From NCBI GenBank assembly GCA_964017145.1, contig OZ024840.1, positions 2,418,001-2,482,000 of the forward strand: a stretch of 64,000 bases of DNA, read 5' to 3'. The position numbers and the translations under genes were made by a program. The stretch comes from Agrocybe praecox (taxonomy: Eukaryota > Basidiomycota > Agaricomycetes > Agaricales > Agrocybaceae). Positions 23,139 through 34,515 of this stretch are shown in pieces. Below the pieces are notes generated by a model, which was not told the origin of the DNA, searched no databases, and worked only from the letters and a program-made list of their open reading frames with translations. The first letter of the stretch is position 1, and each line of letters opens with the position of its first letter.

Positions 23139-24215
23139 CTATGGTTTCAATCGCTCCTTGACGTCTGCGACGGTAGCCAGTCCAGGAAGAGGGATTTTCC
23201 AAGAGGCACGCGCAGCCAGCACGCGCCTAACCTGGTGTTGTATAAGTTCATGCAATTTTGGAACGTTAGCAAGCTTGGCACGGCTGCCCATCAGAGACGT
23301 CGTCGTTAGGTCAAGGGTGAAATTGGGAGATATCGTTAGAGTGAGTGCAGGGGCAGCGGATGTGGTGGAGGGTGGTTGGACACTTATCTATTCAAGGCAA
23401 CAAAATGAATACCATGAATTTGACTCGACAGCAGGGCGACTTACTGAAGATTTGAATTGAGAAAGTGATATCGTGAGGGAGATGGGTAGTCGTGCAAACG
23501 ATGCGGTTGGATAGTTGAAGAGATATGAGGTTGACAACGATAATGATACCGTGTCTGTATATGATGCATCAAATTCTATTTCCTGCAGAAAGAACATGAA
23601 CTTTTGGCAGAAAAAAACCGGGTGGTTAAGACTTACTGGTGGGGAAGTTTGGAATCCTTCGCGTATGCGTGCATTGAACAGAGATGGTGCAGAAAGCCCG
23701 AGATTTACCGAGTGGACTGTGATATGATCCTGAGTCGAATGAGTTCAGGCATCGAGTGAGTCTCGTGTGACCGACATACCACGAAGCCAGTCGGCCGGAT
23801 AGAATTGGCGTATGCCTCAATACGTTTTCTCGCAATCTCGTCCCCTTCAATCCCCTCTATATCATCCCTCAGTTTGGATCTATAGACATCGAGAATCTAT
23901 AGTAAAGTAAGCCTGGAGACGAATTGCAAAAGGAAACCCCCGCACCAGACGAAAAAGCAGGTTAAACCACTCAGTAGACTCGAGGGTGTCTGGGTCGTGT
24001 TGCGGGATACTTTTACGCGCCTGAAAGTCGCGCTGCCGTATATACGCGTCGTTATCCACTTGTTGATGGTATGCAGCGGCCTTGAAGGGATGTTGGGAGG
24101 ATTCAAGAAAAAGATACTTGAGGATCATGCCTAGAAGTATCAAGATAGAGAGCTGGCCAATGATGAACCCCTGGGTAAATGTGGGCTGGAAAAATAATGG
24201 AAAGTTGCTGGACAT
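23139..24215 (-). CDS. MMM1: Mmm1, ER-anchored subunit of the ERMES tether
   Basis: Exons 24215-23946, 23896-23780, 23729-23637, 23582-23445 and 23387-23139 sum to 867 nt, 288 residues. A short luminal N-terminus leads into one transmembrane segment (FTQGFIIGQLSILILLGMIL), then KYLFLESSQHPFK. The SMP lipid-transfer domain follows: ESTEWFNLL, ILDVYRSKLRDDIEG, HSVNLGLSAPSLFNARI, EIEFDASYTDTVSLSLSTSY, ARLPISLTISLSQF, SLMGSRAKLANVPKLHELIQ, and ends in LATVADVKERLKP. Mmm1 pairs with Mdm12 to move phospholipids between ER and mitochondria. The donor of intron 1 (GTGCGG) is inferred from the family alignment. It shares a 150-bp divergent promoter with the TTL-like gene. Confidence 0.95.
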
Positions 24216-24366
24216 TGTGGAAGGCGGTGAAGAGCTATTGCGGCCGTTATTCTAAAGTGCACTCTGTGTCGTTGCGGCGCTAACATGATACATCAATCAT
24301 GTGTTATTTATTTACATACATACTTGAAATTTTAGATTAGATAAAATATCTTCTTAAAGCTCAATC

Positions 24367-25902
24367 ATGTCCAACCTCAACGCCTTCCTCTCTTGGCCCT
24401 CAGCACCTCTCACAGACCGTCTGGTCAAGAACGCCCTGGAGATATCCTCCTTGGCCTTTACTACTGTTTCCAAAAATCAGCTTGAGCAGCCCCTCTTGCA
24501 ATGGTGCACATACGACGACATAGATCATGAACTTCTCCATTTCAAGCGCAATACTGTCCTTGCATCGAGCTATACTTTCCGGAAGGCTCTCATACGCAAG
24601 CACTATCTTTCTCAGATTATCCGGTCATATCTCAAGAAGAATCCCGATAGCGTATTACAAAATGCATGTCCTCAAACTTTCGAGGTGGAGATATCCTTTG
24701 CCGATGAATTGGATGAAATGTGGGCAGACGAGCTATGGGATTTGGGTGAGGAACTTGATTCTGGTGACTCCTGGTGGATTCTAAAACCGTAAATAAATTA
24801 CCTCTCTACAGGAATATCGCTGACTTTCCATTTCCAGTGGAATGGCAGATCGAGGCATGGGTATCAGAATATTCCACAGCAAGGAAGATCTACAGCATAT
24901 CTTCGAGGAGTTCGAAATGGATGACTCTGACGAAGAGACGGAGGGTCAAGAGGCAAAAGATACAGCAGTGGTCACCTCTCAACTGCGTCACTTTGTTATC
25001 CAGGTTTGAAGCGTCAGTAATTCCACATCCACGATAATCATTCTGATTCATTGCACAAGGAATATGTTAACACACCTCTGCTCTTGGATCCCACAGAGAC
25101 CAACGACAAAGAAAAACCTATGGAGGATCTTGTTGGTCGAAAGGTTGGAATTCAAGGTGTTTGTCAACTGTGATTAATGCCTGACCTTTATGCCTACAGT
25201 TTCATCTCAGAGTATACTGCGTCTCCCGAGGAGCTATACAGCTTTTCGTTTACAACAGAATTCTCGCTCTGTTTTCATCCGAACAATATGCCTCCCTTCC
25301 CTCCAAAGAAAACTCGGACGAAGAAACACCCGAAATTGATTTGAAGGCTCACCTGACGAACACCTCGCTGCAGACAGAGCTCGGAGAGAGCAATGTCCGA
25401 TTACTAGACGAGCTAGAGGGATGTCGCATACTCTCCGGTAGCGGAGATGAGAAATTGACCTCTTCAGATATTCAAGCGTTGGTCGCTGAGGTCGCTGAGG
25501 TTCTAGCGGAAGTCTTTAAAGCAGCTCTACAAAATCCAGTGCACTTCCAGGTATTAGCTTTCTTTCCTTTCCAGCCATCATATTCATGTGTTGACGATTT
25601 TTTAGCCCCTTCCGAACGCCTTTGAACTCTTTGGAGTTGATTTTCTAGTCAGTCATAACCCGAATTCGGATACGGACAAGAAATTCCAAGTCAAAATTCT
25701 GGAAATTAACTCTGAACCAGCCATTGAATTGACTGGTCCACGACTGACTTGGATACTAGAAGATCTTTTTGTGTCTATGGCTAAAGTATGCGTAGAACCG
25801 TTCTTTACTGAAGCCTACGTCGAGGAGCCTTGGCCCATTGGAGAAGTCAAGCACAATTTGCTCAAATGCCTCGATGAAGATATTCGAGGCCCTGGTACAT
25901 AG
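24367..25902 (+). CDS. Tubulin-tyrosine ligase family protein (TTL/Pby1-like)
   Basis: Exons 24367-24788, 24838-25003, 25060-25143, 25200-25550 and 25606-25902 sum to 1320 nt, 439 residues. Seen in order: LIRKHYLSQIIRSYLKKNP, then SGDSWWILKPGMADRGMGI, the ATP-grasp nucleotide loop typical of TTL, HFVIQEYVNTPLLLD, GRKFHLRVYCVSRGAIQLFV, and GVDFLVSHNP with KILEINSEPAIELTG, which supplies the metal-binding E-x-N. TTL-family enzymes ligate amino acids to proteins; fungal members of the Pby1 kind are linked to P-bodies, and their substrate is not firmly known. A 9-nt tandem duplication (gtcgctgag twice, near 25482) encodes VAEVAE. Confidence 0.85.
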
Positions 25903-26038
25903 TTAGAGACCGAAGAATGTCACTGCGCAGATTCTAGAATATATAGAATATTTGTTGATTTCTGAGTTGTTGGTCCTTGCTTGGATTGGCTTTGTGCCAG
26001 CTGATTGATCCGGGACATGTTCTTTTCTCGCATCCACT

Positions 26039-27572
26039 ATGACCACTGAATCAGGTTCCTCCACTCCGTCGAAAAAGCGCTCAAAATGGGACCAAGACGA
26101 CGACGACGACGACGGCGTTTCGTTTGTACCACAACCTAAACGTCGTTTCAAGCAAAAACCGGCAAAAACATCTGAAGAGACGTTCCGAGTACCTCAGACG
26201 CCTCAAGTAGCGACACCACCTGTCATATCTAGACCTGGGCACAGCAGATATGTTCCTCCCAGAACACGGCATCCACCAATTCAGCCATCCCGCTCAGTGT
26301 ATTCCTACGAGAGACTGAATCAAATTGAAGAGGGATCTTATGGAGTCGTATTTCGAGCGAAGGATAAACAGACCGGGGATATCGTCGCCTTGAAGAAACT
26401 GAAGCTGGATGAAGAGAAAAATGGGTTCCCCATAACAGCACTTAGGGAGGTATATGCTCTCATGTCGTGTCGACATGAAAATGTAGTGGGTATTCGTGAG
26501 GTTGTAGTGGGGGATACATTGACCCAGTGCGTATTGAGTTTCCTGTCTTTAGACCTTCATGTAATCACGATTCGTTCTCTCGGTGGAATGACAAAGAGTT
26601 TTTGTTGTGATGGATTTTATTGAACACGATCTCAAGTCCCTGCTCACCATGATGCCTTCACCCTTCCTCCAATCCGAAATCAAGACCCTCATGCTGCAAC
26701 TACTTTCCGCGGTGAACCATTGCCACGACCAATGGATATTGCACAGAGACCTCAAGACCAGCAACCTCCTCATGAATAATAGGGGGACAATTAAGGTCGC
26801 TGATTTTGGTCTTGCAAGGCGCTATGGCGATCCTGTGGGTGTTGGTGGAATGACACAACTAGTAGTCACTTTGTGGTATCGGTACGTCAAAGTTTGAACA
26901 TTCATAGGAAGACTGTCGATATACCTTCTGCTCTAGAGCGCCAGAAATCTTGCTAGGAGCGACGACTTATTCAACAGCAGTTGATATGTGGTCCGTTGGG
27001 TGTATTTTTGCCGAGCTGCTCTTGAAGGAACCTCTCTTCCAAGCGCATGGAGAGCTTGAACTTCTTTCCATGGTATTTAAGCTTTTAAGACCTCCAACGA
27101 CTCACTCATGGCCGGACTACACTTCCCTTCCACTAGCAAAAACAATTTCTCTGCCGTCTCCCCAGGCACACCAATTTAGGCAAAAATTCCCTTATTTGAC
27201 ATCGGCCGGTTTGGACCTCTTAATGTCTTTGCTGACCTATGATCCAGAACAAAGAATAAGCGCTGAGGAGGCTCTTCAGCACCCTTATTTCACGTAAGCA
27301 GTGATGTACTAGATCCTATTTGTGGCCTACCATGTTCTCTTTCTTTTTCAAACAGGGAATCTCCTCTACCGAAGCATCCTGACCTATTTGGCTCTTTCCC
27401 ATCTACCGCGGCAGGCGAAAAGTAAGTAACGCGTCAATCACTCTGATAACATTTTTATACAACTATTTTCTTTGAAATCAGGAAACGAAAGGCATTCGAG
27501 AGTCCGACTGCTCCCCGTGGTGCAAATTATAAATTATTCGATGAAACTGGAGCTATGATAAATGATTCGTAG
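26039..27572 (+). CDS. CDK11 (PITSLRE)-type cyclin-dependent kinase
   Basis: Exons 26039-26526, 26597-26881, 26937-27293, 27356-27421 and 27482-27572 sum to 1287 nt, 428 residues. The N-terminus has a [15 protein letters not shown] motif and a basic stretch. Kinase: [15 protein letters not shown] (glycine loop), [20 protein letters not shown] with the cyclin-binding helix [20 protein letters not shown] (catalytic loop), [13 protein letters not shown] (DFG), [14 protein letters not shown] (P+1 loop) and [23 protein letters not shown], the DLKTSNLL loop and the tail ETPLP-like [11 protein letters not shown] favour CDK11 over CDK9, although PITALRE is CDK9's signature. CDK11 acts on transcription and splicing; its fungal targets are less clear. 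The aspartate run is encoded by GAC repeats. Confidence 0.88.
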
Positions 27573-27671
27573 AGTAGAAGTATTAATGACATGAATAGTC
27601 AAATAAAGTAAACAGAAATACAGATTTCAGATACAATGTACAATGATACACATAAAATTGTTCTCTCTAAG

Positions 27672-29553
27672 TTATTTTGAGAAATCATCAGAAAACTTGG
27701 CTGTCAATTCTTCGCGCATTCGCTGGAAACGTATGCGTGTTAACCCCATCTCACCGCACTTGTCATAGAATTCTTGGACTTCTTCAACAGTAAATCTGAA
27801 TTCCTTTGCGATGTCCCGTATGCCTTGGTCAATTACATGCATATTTGCAATGACCAGCAATGCGGAGGTAGGAATAGGAGCCACCTGGTCATCGACGTTG
27901 ACATTGTGGAACTCGGGCGCATGCATAGGTTCCCTGGCAAAATGATCTGAGTATAAACGGTTTACCAGTGCAAAACGAAGACCTACTGTTCAAGCCTTGC
28001 TCGTTTATTTCTATCTTCGTTCCCTTCATCATCAACAGGCTTTCGCTTGGCCCAAGTTGGGGGAGGCGCATTTCCGATACGGATAGCCCAATCTGTACCT
28101 TCCTCACTATCATCCAGTTCTTCTTCAGCTGGACTTCGTCTAACTGAGGAAGAGCCGTCAAGGGTAACAGATGGAGGAGGTATGGGCATCATCCCGGGAT
28201 ACGCGTGACTAATTTCTGCCAAATTGTGCATTGTCATTGCATGGTGAAGATGATGAGGTGGATTCATGGCCGGGTCCATGGTAGGAATATGACTTGGACC
28301 TGCTATTATATCAGTGGGGCTCATTTCATTCTGGTATTCGTCCGATTGAGAAAATTGCTCGTCGCCCTTGGTTTTTCTTTTCCTGGTTCGCTTAGGCTTC
28401 TCCTCAGGTTGCCGAACATAACCGTATTGGCCCTTCTCCCCAAGTACAGGCTTTTTCTGCTCGACTATACGTCCGATAATGGGATCCAGACGTTGAGAGT
28501 TTTTCTTGTATCTCTCTCTCCACGATTGCCAGGTGTGGCGCGTAACCCATGCATATTCAGGGTCGGAGCTCTACGAAAAGACTAGAATCAGATGCTGATT
28601 GATTGTAAACTTCATTTGTAAGACATACGAGTTCACATAGTTGTTGATAGAGACGATTTCCAGTTCTTCCACCGGTCTCTTTGTACGGAATTTTTGCCGC
28701 TATCCACTGGCACAGGTGTTCTTCGTCCTCTTCGGAGAATTGGGTGCGCCTGTAATTCCAATGAATATAAGACTTGGTGAAAAAGATACGACGAACTCTT
28801 CACCGGGTCTACGACCACCAGGATTCTTGTAAATCAATGGTGTGTAAACTACAGCACCTTTCTCGACGCATTTCTTAACCCAGAGATACGACTCGATATA
28901 TTTATCTGATACGCCTTGGTATGTCTTGACGAGGTGTTGAAAGACTTCAGTATTTGGGTCAGCAAGAATGACACGGGCAGATTGAGCAGATGCATGAGGA
29001 TCGCCACCCGAGTTCTGCAGAGAAAAGTGCCTTAGACTATTTATATCAACAAATGACGCAGAGACAACGTACCGATATCCTCAAACTCAATGCATTTCTG
29101 GCGTTAACGTTGGCAATACTCGGATGGATATGCATAGAGATTGGAACACCATTTTCTACAAAGATTTGCTTCAAGAGTACCCCCGCGACTTTGCAAGCTT
29201 CGACAAAAGTATATGGCACAAAGTGGCGGTCTGGTCTGTCCGCGCTCGTCCAACAAAGCCTGAGTCGCTCCTCTTCCGGTGTATTAAGCTGAACAAGAAT
29301 ATAACCTTGCCTCGGTACTTTGGACTCAACTCTTCCCCCCAGAGCCTGCAAAATACATCAACTAATTAGCAGTGCCGCATATGGTGAGTCGAAACACTCA
29401 CAGTTATAGTTTCGCATAACTCTGCTTGTATTTCTTGCGGCACATCCTTCTGAATGAAGAACTTGACTGCAAGCCCGTTGACGTCCTGAAATATCGGCTA
29501 CATGACGGTTATTTAGCATAGGACATCCATAAGAAAGAATAAGCGCGTACCAT
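27672..29553 (-). CDS. RAP1: Rap1 telomere protein with BRCT, Myb and C-terminal domains
   Basis: Exons 29553-29551, 29497-29402, 29345-29073, 29014-28797, 28749-28629, 28570-27987 and 27933-27672 sum to 1557 nt, 518 residues. The first coding exon is only the ATG. N-terminus: PIFQDVNGLAVKFFIQKDV, ALGGRVESKVPRQGYILVQL, and later VIL-type BRCT elements up to YLWVKKCVEKGAVVYTPLIY. Myb domain: TQFSEEDEEHLCQWIAAKIP, TGNRLYQQLCEL, and TRHTWQSWRERYKKN. A basic KPKRTRKRK patch and a disordered Pro/His/Met-rich stretch lead to a helical C-terminal domain (RDIAKEFRFTVEEVQEFYDK) like the RCT protein-binding module. One Myb repeat, as in animal Rap1, suggests recruitment through a partner rather than direct DNA binding (inference). 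Convergent with CDK11, 99 bp between stops. Confidence 0.9.
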
Positions 29554-30106
29554 GGTTCTGATTTTAGCAGACCGTTAAGCTGCCCCAAGATTAAGGTTGA
29601 GGGTAACGGTAGGGTTTCGACGGAGGGGTTAGGTCTTATAATTGTGACATGTTTTTCGTCACATCGAAGTATCACATGATTTTCCTCCAAAGAGAAGATT
29701 TGTCTTTGAAGTTTGCTAAAAAATCAGTAATTAACATTTGTCCTCTTTAAATATTTTGTCATCCTTTCCAGTCGGTATACTTACAAGTCACCTTCTCATG
29801 AGTCAGAGAAGTACGATTGTCGGTTACCATTCGTAATCAATTCAAGTCATGTTGTCGCATGCAATCTTATCAAAGCGTTCAAGAGTAAGAAGAGTACAAA
29901 GTTGCGGAACAAATTCAACCGAGAACTATGGTGCCGTTGCCATTCGTCATACAAAAACAACTTGAGACAAAAACACAAAAAAGGTATTTTTGTCCGATAC
30001 GGTGCGTTATATATTTGTCTAATTGTGTAGTCGTTTCCTTTAATCTCATAACCTTTCTTACCACCCATCAGCTCCGAGTCGTTCAAACATTCACACAGCA
30101 TAAGAT
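29554..30106. other. Divergent promoter region, RAP1 (-) and SDR (+)
   Basis: About 550 bp with no recognised gene. On the minus strand an open frame runs through the RAP1 leader up to its ATG, but it does not join the RAP1 reading frame at the splice and matches nothing I know, so I treat it as 5' UTR. The stretch nearest the SDR start is pyrimidine-rich. Confidence 0.5.
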
Positions 30107-31170
30107 ATGTCCTCCATCGATGACTCCAAGTGTATCCTCATAACTGGCGCGACATCTGGGATTGGAAGAGCCCTTGCATTGGATATCGCCAAGCTTCCAA
30201 GTCATCCGAAGGTGATAGCGACTGGTCGTCGAAAGGACCGCCTTCAAGAGCTTTCCGCAGCTGGTCTCCATGCTGAATACCTTGACCTGAGCTTGGATCT
30301 AAATTCGCTCAAGAATTCGGTAGATGATCTCATTGCGCGTTACCCAGATGTCCGTCTTCTCGTTACATTTTTCTGTTGAAACCCGGGACTGATCTTTCGA
30401 TGCCGCAGCTGGATACTGTAATTCTGAATGCTGGAATTCAACACCAAGTCAAAGTAAAGAATGGGATCGACTTGACGAGTGCGTTATAACCCAACAGATT
30501 TATGCTGGTATTCCTGACTATCATTCGACCAGAAATAACAGAGGAGATGCACATCAACTACACCTCGGTTGTGGCATTCATATCATACGTGCTGCCTCAC
30601 TTTTTGAAGCTATCGGTGAGACCTGAAGTCCCCAGAAGCTATTAGTGCATCTCTTATCGTTTATTTCAGGAACAAGGCCGTCCCTCGTTGATCGTTACTG
30701 TGACCTCAGGCTTGAGCATCGTACCTCTCGCGGCGGTAGCCAATTACTCCGCTTCAAAAGCCGCTCTGAGCAGTTTCACTACATCTCTTCGTGCTCAGCT
30801 CAACGACACGAACGTTAAAGTATCGGAAATCATACCTCCGTGAGTCTCGTCATAGTTGTGCAAGAAAGACGAGAGCTGACGCTCAATTTTTACCTAAGTT
30901 TGGTGGAATCTGAATTGCATGATGGTAGGTTCATTCATTGACCCCCTTATCAGATAAAGAGCTAATTCTGTAAAAACAGCGTATGGGACCACTGAGATGT
31001 TGTCGAAATCGTGGATGCCACTTGACGAGTTCACCAAGGCTACAGTGAATGGACTCCGGAAAGGCGAGGAACATTTGGCAGCGGGCTCTTCAAAAATTAT
31101 TTTCGACAAGTATAATCAGGGTAAATACGAAACAGTGTTAAACATGCTTAAATTTACAGAGAGCTGGTAA
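30107..31170 (+). CDS. Short-chain dehydrogenase/reductase
   Basis: ATG at 30107, stop at 31168-31170, about five introns. Classical SDR elements are visible: the NAD(P)-binding TGATSGIGRALA at residue 14, NAG in LDTVILNAGIQ, the catalytic serine in LIVTVTSGLSIVP, and Y-x3-K in ANYSASKAALSSF, then IPPLVESELH. An arginine pair after strand 2 (ATGRRKDRL) favours NADP(H). The substrate cannot be predicted. The first intron probably starts at the GTCCGT after CCAGAT, joining PD to LDTVILNAG. The C-terminus reads FDKYNQESW after the last intron. Same strand as LYS1, which starts 180 bp downstream. Confidence 0.85.
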
Positions 31171-31350
31171 AGATGTAACCAAGTAGTTAGTACCTACCAT
31201 TAGGGGAAGATAGCCGGCAATATCGGCTAGATACCCAAAGAGGGAAAACCTTTTAAATTTTGATCTAATCAATCGAGTCACCATCAGCTACACAGCAAAA
31301 TCTGCTTGGACTTTTTCAATCTCTCTATTCCCATTACTACCTCCCACAAA

Positions 31351-32628
<1,278 letters not shown>

Positions 32629-32899
32629 ACATCTCGAATATAAAGACAAGTAAAGTAGAACAATCTCGAATTGAATCGAGGCTGAAGGCGTGGAAACCGG
32701 TTGTCAAGTCCGAGAGAGAGAGATCTCCGTAACAGTAACAGAGCCAAGGATGGTAACGTGTGCTAGTATATCACTAGCCTGTGACTTGCAAGTGTCAACC
32801 TTGCCCCGTGCCTGCGCTTTCCCTTTTCTTTCCTTCCATCCTTCTTCTTTTTTTCCCTGGGCCTGGTAGCTCTCTTTCTCTCTACTTCTACTTTTTGCA

Positions 32900-34092
32900 A
32901 TGGATTTCTCTTCGTCTCCAATCCCTCAAATTGAAATATCCTTCGCTCCCTTTGAAGAAATCCCAATCGAAAGCCCTTCGCTCTTTACTTTTAATCTACA
33001 GCACGATGAGGATCAGTTTAGACCAGTCCATTTGACCCCGCCTCCAACTACAACCACCTTCAGGAGACCCCTCTCACCCCTGCGACCTGCTGAGCCCTCT
33101 TCCAAAGGTCTTGATCAAGAGCGATTCCAGATTTTGTTGAACGCATCAAAGGAAAAGACCGTTGCATTCAGTGGAGGCAAGAAGAGTGGGGACCTCCGCA
33201 AAGAAATAGCGCTCAAGGTTCATAAGAACAAGCAAAGCAAGCAATTTTATTGGCACTGTGCGAGATTTTATCCTAATTGTTTTTTCTAGTGGAACGCCGT
33301 GCGCTTTTCCTGTCCAAAGTTCAAGCACCTCCGTCACCATCCGCCGCGTGCACCCCAAAGACCCCACCTGAATCGCCAGCTATCTTCCACTACAGTCTTC
33401 CCTCCCCCGGTCTTGTCTCCCCTCTCGCGCTCTTTGAATCGTTGAACAATTCGAAACACGATACATGGGTAGAGCAAGTTGATTTCAGGTTACCAGGAAT
33501 GGTGTATTCGAAACAGGCGAAACACGACGCCATCAAGCAACCACACAGATTACCCTCTCTCGACCAAATATCCGCTCGTTTAATTCCCCGGTCCGACAAA
33601 ACAGATCTTGTCGAATTTCCCAGTCTCGCGCCTGCGACTAATCGGCCACGTCCATCAGTTGGGATTGGTAGGCTGAGGATGCCATTGAGGTCTAGTCAGA
33701 TTGCTACGCAACTCGATGAAGCGCCCAAATCCGCCGTAACCGCAGCCCAGACCTTACCGCCCAAGTCCCCGCTTTTACATCTTTCTCCGGAACTCCGTGT
33801 GACGACCTTGGTCGTTCCACGTACAGAAACAAAGTCCCCCGCCAACCTCACAGAAACCAACCTCAATGCGCTCAATTCGAGGGGGCAAAGGGCGCATGAT
33901 ATGTTGTCCACCCTTAGGCGACGTACATTGTCATTCGAGCAACAGGCTCTGAATGCTCTTCCCAGAGCTGCATATACAGAAGAGGCAGATGATAGTTATA
34001 AATGGAGGAGGCGCAGTGCACCTGCGGACCTCATGATTCGAGGGCGCACTGGATTTGAACACCCGGTGCTTGCTCTTCCTGGAGCGTTCTGA
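32900..34092 (+). CDS. Unrecognised basic, Ser/Pro-rich protein
   Basis: Exons 32900-33236 and 33290-34092 sum to 1140 nt, 379 residues, if the 53-nt intron is GC-AG (AAA|GCAAGC ... CTAG|TGG). This gives KVHKNKQ-MERRALFLSKV across the join; the only GT donor that keeps frame would leave a 32-nt intron, too short. The protein opens with MDFSSSPIPQIEISFAPFEE, then a charged helical segment (RFQILLNASKEKTVAF, DLRKEIALKVHKNKQ) with ERRALFLSKVQAPPSPSA, then a long disordered part with several SPLL/TPP motifs, and ends with RRRTLSFEQQALNALPRAAY and KWRRRSAPADLM. RRxS/T sites suggest basophilic-kinase targets (inference). I do not recognise the family. Confidence 0.75.
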
Positions 34093-34515
34093 TGCTGTGT
34101 TTGTTTCGTTGTGAATATCTACGGCCTTTCATCTAGCCATAATCCGCACCGTTATCTACGGGCTTAATTTGGTCAAATTTTGTTTTTGGTATTTATAACC
34201 GTTTGTTCATCATCCACCCGCTTGTGTTTTTTCTTCTTGACTTTTCGTGTGCCTCGTGCAGTGTTGAGCTGCGCTTTTTTGGGTTTTTTCTTTTTTTGTG
34301 GATTGGGAACTGGTTTCCCCGTTGTTATTCAATTTTTTTTGGAAAGAAAAGTGCGAAACCAGATATATACAGGCCATGTAGTTAGCAGTAGTACTTAATA
34401 TTGTTAAATACATTTTATACATTGTACGTTTTGTACGCTCAAACGGGTTTACAAGTTTACATATCTGAAACAAGGATATAGGTAGGTATGTACCACCGTA
34501 CGATCCGCAACGTTT
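34093..34515. other. Convergent intergenic region
   Basis: T-rich stretch between the stops of the unknown basic protein (+) and the first Ies1-like gene (-). It contains no gene; overlapping short frames are low complexity. It probably contains both 3' UTRs. Confidence 0.5.

Noticed and set aside
29560..29690. Upstream coding exon of RAP1 starting MEENHVILRC
   Set aside because: Its frame does not connect in phase to PIFQDVNG, whereas ATG at 29553 does. It is more likely 5' leader.
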